Below are positions 57,397 through 64,000 of a DNA stretch of 64,000 nucleotides, piece after piece (positions within the stretch are counted from its first letter, which is position 1; each line of letters opens with the position of its first letter). The translations under genes were made by a program, and so were the position numbers. The notes under the pieces are model-generated. The model searched no databases. It saw only the letters and a program-made list of their open reading frames with translations, and was not told the origin of the DNA. The stretch comes from Shewanella sp. UCD-KL21 (GTDB lineage Bacteria > Pseudomonadota > Gammaproteobacteria > Enterobacterales > Shewanellaceae). The DNA lies in contig NZ_MPHK01000005.1 in the NCBI RefSeq assembly GCF_001957135.1, forward strand, positions 62,383-126,382, read 5' to 3'.

Positions 57397-57716
57397 GATT
57401 GGGAAGTTTCTTCTATCCATTTTAAATAATTTGGCAAGCCTTGAGTAATAGGCATAGCGATTAATTCAGGTACTTCATAGGGATGCTGTTGGATCACTAT
57501 TTGTTGAATTGCATCATAATTTTTAGCAATACATTTTATGTGTAAAGCGACTTCACTACTATGACAGACCTCATCTTCCCACACATAAACTGACTCTATT
57601 TGTGGAATTAATTGCACACAAGCAGCCGCTTTCGGTTCCACTAGCGCTGATGCAATGCGTTTGGCACTGGCGTTATCAGGGCAAGTTGTTATAACTAATA
57701 AGTAAGTTGCTGGCAT
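57393..57716 (-). CDS. cutA: Divalent cation tolerance protein CutA
   Basis: This 107-residue protein (E. coli 112) has the CutA1 fold pattern: LLVITTCPDNASAKRIASAL at the start, AAACVQLIPQIESVYVWEDE and YEVPELIAMPITQGLPNYLK near residue 85. CutA forms trimers resembling PII proteins; its link to copper tolerance in E. coli was historically tied to the downstream dsbD. It is translationally coupled to dsbD by an ATGA overlap. It is divergent from fxsA. Confidence 0.95.
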   Translation of the reverse strand: MPATYLLVITTCPDNASAKRIASALVEPKAAACVQLIPQIESVYVWEDEVCHSSEVALHIKCIAKNYDAIQQIVIQQHPYEVPELIAMPITQGLPNYLKWIEETSQS

Positions 57717-57952
57717 TGGAATGCTATCATCTATTGGTTGCCTTAAAGTTAGCTTAAGCTTAATAACATAAACTGCGGTTTATCTTTATTGTTGTTGCTA
57801 ATGTTATGTTTATCGCGATTTCAATAGTGCAATACTGTACGTTTTTTCGTAAGCGCTTGCATTAGTCATTGATGATAATCGTGACACGTCTTGAATTAAG
57901 ACCGGATAACCCCCATTTAGTTTTCATAGCCAGTGAAAAAATTGAGGCCCAC

Positions 57953-58558
57953 ATGTTATTTGTTTTATTGTTTGTATTTATTATCGTTCCGACCATTGAG
58001 TTGTCAGTATTAATTTCTGTGGGCGACGTGCTTGGCACTTGGAATACCATCGCATTAGTGTTTTTCACTGCGATTGTTGGGGTATCACTGGTGCGCAGCC
58101 AAGGCTTAAGCACCTTAATGTCAGTACAATCTAAGCTTGAGCGCGGTGAAGCGCCGGGTAAAGAAATTGTCGAAGGCATGATGCTCGCCGCAGCAGGTTT
58201 ACTGTTATTGTTTCCGGGCTTTGTGACTGACTTTATCGGTTTGTTATTGCTAACCCCAATTACCCGCTCACCCATAGCCAGCTATATCTTTAAACGTATG
58301 CAAATGCGCGTGGTTGCTGGTGGCGGTTTTCAGGGCGGCTTTGGCCCACAAGGTCAATCGGGTCAAAACCCATTTGGGCAAAATGGCCCATTTAACCAAG
58401 GCGGCAATACCTTTGACGGTGATTTTGAGCGCAAATTCGATCCAAATGATTTAACCCCTGAAACCCATCAGGTAGAAATTAAAGATATCACCCCACAGGA
58501 TGAGCCTCGCGCAGATAATGAGGCAAAGGGCGAGCAAGATAAGCCTAAAAAAGACTAA
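57953..58558 (+). CDS. fxsA: FxsA family membrane protein
   Basis: This 201-residue protein has three to four helices in the first ~110 residues: MLFVLLFVFIIVPTIELSVL, then VFFTAIVGVSLVRSQGLSTL and AAAGLLLLFPGFVTDFIGLL, closely following E. coli FxsA. The hydrophilic tail is Q/G/F/N-rich and contains NTFDGDFERK, matching the E. coli end. FxsA overproduction lets phage T7 escape exclusion by the F plasmid; its normal role is unknown. ATG 57953 follows TTGAGG; a longer reading from 57869 adds 28 unlikely residues. Shewanella-like arrangement places it near groES. Confidence 0.93.
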   Translation: MLFVLLFVFIIVPTIELSVLISVGDVLGTWNTIALVFFTAIVGVSLVRSQGLSTLMSVQSKLERGEAPGKEIVEGMMLAAAGLLLLFPGFVTDFIGLLLLTPITRSPIASYIFKRMQMRVVAGGGFQGGFGPQGQSGQNPFGQNGPFNQGGNTFDGDFERKFDPNDLTPETHQVEIKDITPQDEPRADNEAKGEQDKPKKD

Positions 58559-58580
58559 TTGTTGGCTTGGTGACTCAATG

Positions 58581-58610
58581 AAAAAACGCTAGCAAGGCTA
58601 GCGTTTTTTT
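58581..58610. terminator. Bidirectional terminator after fxsA
   Basis: AAAAAACGCTAGC (58581-58593) pairs with GCTAGCGTTTTTT (58597-58609) around AAG, with T-runs on both strands between convergent genes. Confidence 0.9.
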
Positions 58611-58662
58611 ATGGCTCAAATAAATCAGCCGCTTGTTTAGGATTTTAAGTTAAAGCGCCAAT

Positions 58663-59031
58663 TTACGGCGCTAGGGTGGAATCCTTTGAAGGCTTGTCTA
58701 GCTGCTCGGCCATCCAATACGCACTAACCGTACTGCCAATCCAGCAGATAAATAACAGCCAAGTGGCTATTGATACCGAAGGGGGTAAATCAAGGCTGAC
58801 ACTGTCATGTACTGCGCCATAGAGGCTGTTAAAATCCAGCGCAATATTACCCGCGACAATATCATCAGCCACAGCTTGAGCGCGCTGCATCAGCACGGTC
58901 ATGATGGCGCATAAACTGATAAAACAAGCCACAATAATGCCCCAACCTATGGCTTTTTTACCTATGTATAAGTGCCCTGTGCCGGGGCACACAAACGCTG
59001 ACAATAGCGCGGCGTTGATTGATCTTTTCAT
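58663..59031 (-). CDS. Small membrane protein of unknown function
   Basis: This 122-residue protein has two long hydrophobic stretches at its N-terminus (SAFVCPGTGHLYIGKKAIGW, then helix at about 30-48) and one near residues 87-105. The FVCPGTGHLYIGKKAIG motif recalls TM2-type domains, in which a glycine-proline turn precedes a membrane hairpin. It is 26 bases downstream of the MATE gene on the same strand and probably co-transcribed. No function can be assigned. Confidence 0.7.
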   Translation of the reverse strand: MKRSINAALLSAFVCPGTGHLYIGKKAIGWGIIVACFISLCAIMTVLMQRAQAVADDIVAGNIALDFNSLYGAVHDSVSLDLPPSVSIATWLLFICWIGSTVSAYWMAEQLDKPSKDSTLAP

Positions 59032-59057
59032 TGTGTATTAACCCTCGTACATCCCTG

Positions 59058-60437
59058 TTAATTTATGGTGTTAACTGACTCTGTGGCCGTTGATGCGCTA
59101 ATGGACTCAGGCTCAGTGATCCGACTGGCCATCACATAACAGGCAATGCCCATAATGGTATTGGTTATCGGCAGCGCAATTAATAAACCTTTTACCCCGC
59201 CAAAGTATAAGCCAATGGCCGCCAATGGCAGCATCAATATAAACAGCCGAACTAAGTTAATCACTAACGACTGAATAGGTCTATGGTAGGCATTTAAACA
59301 AGTGGCGAAGATAATCACCACCGCTAATGGCCCATAGGCTGCGGGCAAGGCTTTAATATAAAAGCTCAGCCAATCGATCACCACCGCATCATTACTGAAT
59401 AACTGCGCAATAAAATCAGCGCTCAAAAAGATAGGCAGATACAGTAAGGTTTGCAGCACCAGGGCAAACCGCAGTGACAGCATCATGGCATCTTTAGCCC
59501 GCTGATGTTGCCCAGCGCCCAAGTTTTGCCCCACAAACGGCATTAAACTGGAGTTAAGGGCCATGATCCCCAAGATAAATAAGGTTTCTAAGCGCACCCC
59601 TGCACCATAAGCGGCCACCGCAGCTTGATCGACTCTGGCAAGCATGGCCAAAATAATGCCGTTAGCAATAGGGTTAATCATATTCATTAAAGCCGCAGGG
59701 CGGGCAATATGCCCCAGCTTGCACCAGTTATTGATAATCCGGCGCTTGCTTAATTTGGTGAAAAGCAAAATTTGTTTTTTGAATACCAAGATATACACAG
59801 CCACAGAGGCTGAAAATAACCAAGATATTGAAGTGGCAATGGCCGCACCTTGAATACCCAGCTCAGGGAAAGGCCCAAGACCAAAAATAAGTAAAGGGTC
59901 GAGTATCAGGTTGATAATGGCTGCCACCGACATAATGATCGCAGGGGAGTAAGTATCACCGGTGGCGCGAATGCCCTGATTGCCCACCATCAATAACACC
60001 AATAATGGCGCCCCTAAAAACCACACCAACATATAGTCATGAATAAGTGGCAAACTTAACTCATTGGCGCCCAGTAGGGTAAATAGCGGGTCAATGGTCA
60101 TAATCCCGATGCACACTAACGCGCTCACCAATAAAAATGTCAGTAGCAAGGCATCAAACAAAAACGATTTAGCTTGGGGCTGATTACCAGCGCCAATGAG
60201 GCGGGCAAAGTTAGTGGAAACCGCCGCGCCAATGCCAATGGCAATACTGGAAAAAATAATCGCCACCGGAAAGGTAAAACTGACCGCAGCTAATGACTCA
60301 GTGCCCAGCAGACTGATGAAATATGTATCTATAAGGCTGCCACCATAAATGGTGAGAATACCGATAAGGTTGGGGAGGCTCATATTAAACAGCACGCGAC
60401 CAATTGGTGCGCTAAGCAACCCATGTTTATCTTTCAT
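59058..60437 (-). CDS. MATE-family multidrug/toxin efflux transporter
   Basis: This 459-residue protein has twelve predicted helices in two MatE repeats (about residues 15-215 and 235-440). The first repeat has VLFNMSLPNLIGILTIYGGS, and QGIRATGDTYSPAII is a common MATE segment; the second contains FVGQNLGAGQHQRAKDAMML near 305. MATE proteins export cationic compounds by Na+ or H+ antiport. Substrate unknown. It may form an operon with the small membrane gene downstream. It lies divergent from groES. Confidence 0.92.
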   Translation of the reverse strand: MKDKHGLLSAPIGRVLFNMSLPNLIGILTIYGGSLIDTYFISLLGTESLAAVSFTFPVAIIFSSIAIGIGAAVSTNFARLIGAGNQPQAKSFLFDALLLTFLLVSALVCIGIMTIDPLFTLLGANELSLPLIHDYMLVWFLGAPLLVLLMVGNQGIRATGDTYSPAIIMSVAAIINLILDPLLIFGLGPFPELGIQGAAIATSISWLFSASVAVYILVFKKQILLFTKLSKRRIINNWCKLGHIARPAALMNMINPIANGIILAMLARVDQAAVAAYGAGVRLETLFILGIMALNSSLMPFVGQNLGAGQHQRAKDAMMLSLRFALVLQTLLYLPIFLSADFIAQLFSNDAVVIDWLSFYIKALPAAYGPLAVVIIFATCLNAYHRPIQSLVINLVRLFILMLPLAAIGLYFGGVKGLLIALPITNTIMGIACYVMASRITEPESISASTATESVNTIN

Positions 60438-60549
60438 CTATCTCGACTTAAACACGAAAACGGGAGCCAAATTCTAGCAGCATTCAACATGGTTTAAATA
60501 TTAGCAGCCACAAATTTTACAATTAAATCGCAGTTTTTTTTAAAATACA

Positions 60550-60578
60550 CTTGGAACTGTCAACATCGACCCCCATAT
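60550..60578 (+). promoter_or_regulatory. Heat-shock (sigma32) promoter of groESL
   Basis: A -35 like CTTGGAA (60550-60556) and a perfect-looking -10 CCCCATAT (60571-60578) are 14 bases apart, matching the RpoH pattern CTTGAA / CCCCATNT. The expected start is near 60585, leaving a ~78-base leader before the groES ATG. Confidence 0.8.
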
Positions 60579-60662
60579 ATCATTCATCAAAGGGGTAATG
60601 CCCTTATCATTTTGTTAAAACCGCCTCGTTTTAGGGCACCAAATCATTAGGAGAGTCCGTAG

Positions 60663-60953
60663 ATGAATATTCGTCCATTACATGACCGCGTAATCGTTAA
60701 ACGTTTAGAAGTTGAATCAAAATCAGCTGGTGGCATTGTATTAACTGGTAGCGCTGCAGAAGTATCAACTCGTGGTGAAATCCTAGCAGTAGGCAATGGT
60801 CGCATTTTAGAAAACGGTGAAGTTAAAGCCCTTGACGTTAAAGTCGGCGACGTAGTGATTTTCAACGAAGGTTACGGCGTGAAGAAAGAAAAGATTGATG
60901 GTGAAGAAGTCCTTATCTTATCTGAGTCAGACCTAATGGCTGTTGTAGGTTAA
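60663..60953 (+). CDS. groES: Co-chaperonin GroES
   Basis: This 96-residue protein is the heptameric lid of the GroEL chamber. It starts [20 protein letters not shown], has the mobile-loop region [18 protein letters not shown] at about residues 20-37, and the dome/roof residues GRILENGE near 45-52. AGGAGA precedes the ATG. It is co-transcribed with groEL (51-base gap) from a sigma32-type promoter. Confidence 0.98.
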   Translation: MNIRPLHDRVIVKRLEVESKSAGGIVLTGSAAEVSTRGEILAVGNGRILENGEVKALDVKVGDVVIFNEGYGVKKEKIDGEEVLILSESDLMAVVG

Positions 60954-60992
60954 TTTTAAACATTAACCCTTTGCAATCATCAACAAATTTGA

Positions 60993-62648
<1,656 letters not shown>

Positions 62649-62668
62649 TTATTGCTTCTTTGCTAGTC

Positions 62669-62751
62669 TAAATCGGTGATAACGGCGTTGCTTCACCACT
62701 CGTTTAGTGAACTAAACGTCGTGGTAAAGCGCCTTGTTCTAACCCGATTTA
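62669..62751. repeat. Long imperfect palindromic element downstream of groEL
   Basis: The outer arms TAAATCGG (62669-62676) and CCGATTTA (62744-62751), then GGCG...CACCAC and GTGGTAAAGCGCC, form a long interrupted hairpin. At the centre is a perfect stem CGTTTAGT-GA-ACTAAACG (62701-62718). The pattern looks like a dispersed palindromic (REP/MITE-like) element rather than a terminator, since no T-run follows. Confidence 0.65.
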
Positions 62752-62824
62752 TCCTGCGCCAAGAATGCAAAATTCATTGCTGGTCTAAAGCCTAAAAGCT
62801 TAGAGCTTAGAGCATAGAAAATTG

Positions 62825-62858
62825 AAAGCCCCGATACCTAACGGTATCGGGGCTTTTT
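62825..62858 (+). terminator. Terminator of groESL
   Basis: A 14-bp perfect stem (AAAGCCCCGATACC at 62825-62838 with its complement at 62843-62856), loop TAAC, then a T-run. The site is 177 bases past groEL, after the palindromic element. Confidence 0.92.
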
Positions 62859-62888
62859 GATGTGTAAAAATAGCACTTTAGTTAGAAT

Positions 62889-63524
62889 TCACTCTGCTTC
62901 ATATTTATTCGTTCGATTAAGATTATTAATTGTTTTATCGATTTCGTGGACAAAGTTTTTTCTAGCTTCATAAATAGCTTCACAATGTCTTTTAATATTA
63001 TTTCTATCCGGCTTAGAACAATCTGTTTCAAGTAAGGGGTTTAAACTTATTATGAGTTCGCCTAATTTTGTGTCAGCATCGAAAAATTGATTATCATCTC
63101 CAATTGTATTAAGTGGATTCATAATCTCTGCTCTATCTATCAGTGAACTTGCATAATGAACGTTATCTAACTTTTCTAATGTATCCCCAGAGTCTATATT
63201 CCTTGGGCTATTTGTGGATGCTTCTAGTGCCCAAATGTTCGATAGGAGTGTTTTGTCTAGTTGCTCGATTGTTTGCTTCTTAGCAAACCTCATTTCTTGA
63301 ATTTTAGTTTCGATTCGGTGTGACTCAATTTGAGCTAACTGCGATTTAAACTGCTTTTTTGCTTGACTCAGTCCGACTATATAAAAGGCGAGTGAGATTA
63401 TTGGCACTAAAATTAGGCTTACGTAGTCTATCCAGTCCTTTTTTAAGGCTTGAATAGTTCCTTCTTGATGTTGTGCTAACAGGCTTAATGCTTGCCAGAG
63501 TCTAAGTGCTAATAGGTCATCCAT
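62889..63524 (-). CDS. Membrane-anchored coiled-coil protein of unknown function
   Basis: This 211-residue protein has one transmembrane helix at about residues 35-53 (YVSLILVPIISLAFYIVGLS) followed by a helical, Q/K/E-rich segment (about 54-95) likely to form a coiled coil. The rest is predicted mostly helical and hydrophilic. I do not recognise a family. Similar one-helix orphans occur near variable loci and phage-defence islands, but no partner gene supports that here. The base composition is a little more AT-rich than the neighbouring groEL, so recent acquisition is possible. Confidence 0.7.
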   Translation of the reverse strand: MDDLLALRLWQALSLLAQHQEGTIQALKKDWIDYVSLILVPIISLAFYIVGLSQAKKQFKSQLAQIESHRIETKIQEMRFAKKQTIEQLDKTLLSNIWALEASTNSPRNIDSGDTLEKLDNVHYASSLIDRAEIMNPLNTIGDDNQFFDADTKLGELIISLNPLLETDCSKPDRNNIKRHCEAIYEARKNFVHEIDKTINNLNRTNKYEAE

Positions 63525-63594
63525 TTTTATTATGCCTCAGGTAAAAAGTTGGGTTTTGCTAGGTGTTTATAAGATTGATATAAGCTTTAAATTT

Positions 63595-64000
63595 TTAATA
63601 TGAACAATGCTGGCTTTCACAGGGTATTCCATCTCTATCACCATCCATTTTTGTATTGGGACAATTTCTGATGTAAAACTTAGCTTCGGCGCAGGATCGC
63701 ATTTGGCTACAATGGGTTTTTCCTGCTTCGCAGCGAAATGATTGTGATGTTAAAGGTGTGCTTGGTTCGGTTGTTGCTACCCATTCCCGTTTTTTGCCTA
63801 TTGGGCGTATAGAGTGGTTGCTCTGTGGTGATGGCGTTACAGTTTCTTCCCGCTGCATGTTCTCAATATCTTCATTGGTGAGCACAGGAGTTTCAGTTAA
63901 TTGCTGGTATTTTGAGTAGCCAAATACAGCAATAAGAATCAGTGTTAGCGGAAGTAACTTTGAAAAAATTGAACGTGGCTGGCGATAGTTTAGGTGTTGG
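63595..64000 (-). CDS. Excalibur calcium-binding domain protein (5' end outside window)
   Basis: The reading frame stays open to the right edge, so the start lies beyond 64000; a GTG at 63885 is internal. The visible part has a membrane helix (LLPLTLILIAVFGYSKY), a P/S/T-rich linker and, at the end, an Excalibur domain: CSQMRSCAEAKFYIRNCP, NTKMDGDRDGIPCE. That pattern contains the DxDxDG calcium loop and conserved cysteines. Proteins joining a cold-shock domain, a membrane helix and Excalibur are common in gammaproteobacteria, and the missing N-terminus may well be such a domain (inference). Confidence 0.85.
   Translation of the reverse strand, partial: QHLNYRQPRSIFSKLLPLTLILIAVFGYSKYQQLTETPVLTNEDIENMQREETVTPSPQSNHSIRPIGKKREWVATTEPSTPLTSQSFRCEAGKTHCSQMRSCAEAKFYIRNCPNTKMDGDRDGIPCESQHCSY

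Overview
The window looks like chromosomal DNA of a gammaproteobacterium, most likely a Shewanella. This is an inference from gene order and protein similarity recalled from memory; no search was run. Supporting points: the tail of an MSHA-pilus gene (mshQ-like) followed by mreB-mreC-mreD-maf-rng-yhdP-nitrilase-tldD; yjgA beside pmbA; uvrA divergent from an MFS gene and ssb; cutA-dsbD; fxsA near groES-groEL; and an ExeM-type extracellular nuclease with a GlyGly-CTERM-like tail. The DNA is moderately AT-rich and almost fully coding. I saw no rRNA, tRNA, CRISPR array, insertion sequence or prophage.

Layout. 1-13.1 kb: cell-shape and housekeeping block (mshQ end, mreBCD, maf, rng, yhdP, nitrilase, tldD), all on +. 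13.2-18.0 kb: four-gene export cluster (TolC-like, HlyD-like, two ABC-2 permeases) with no ATPase gene. 18.1-26.3 kb: secreted TPR-like protein, LysR regulator, large Ig-like lipoprotein, yjgA, pmbA and an acidic lipoprotein gene broken by a one-base frameshift. 26.3-35.5 kb: phosphotransferase, S10 carboxypeptidase-like protein, extracellular nuclease, DUF1624-like membrane acyltransferase, purC and an EamA transporter. 35.5-44.4 kb: deaD, an M28 peptidase, uvrA, a YajR-like MFS protein and ssb. 44.4-50.9 kb: accessory stretch with a DUF1538-DUF1538-PII-like-CBS operon, two poorly known periplasmic or envelope proteins, a quinone-oxidoreductase-like enzyme and an acidic orphan. 51-62.7 kb: galM-galK, a CPA2 antiporter, dsbD-cutA, fxsA, a small membrane protein, a MATE pump and groES-groEL. 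62.8-64 kb: a membrane-anchored coiled-coil orphan and an Excalibur-domain protein that runs off the right edge.

Working together: mreBCD with rng/maf/yhdP is an envelope and RNA maintenance block. TldD and PmbA (TldE) form one protease although their genes lie about 10 kb apart. CutA and DsbD are translationally coupled. The most interesting candidate system is the PII-like/CBS/DUF1538 operon: two paralogous membrane proteins co-transcribed with two likely nucleotide-sensing proteins, behind a promoter that appears to carry an FNR/EtrA-type site at the class II position. Other points are the ATPase-less exporter, the frameshifted lipoprotein, 12-bp tandem repeats carrying LexA half-sites upstream of uvrA, 18-bp tandem repeats near 48.9 kb, and a long palindromic element after groEL.
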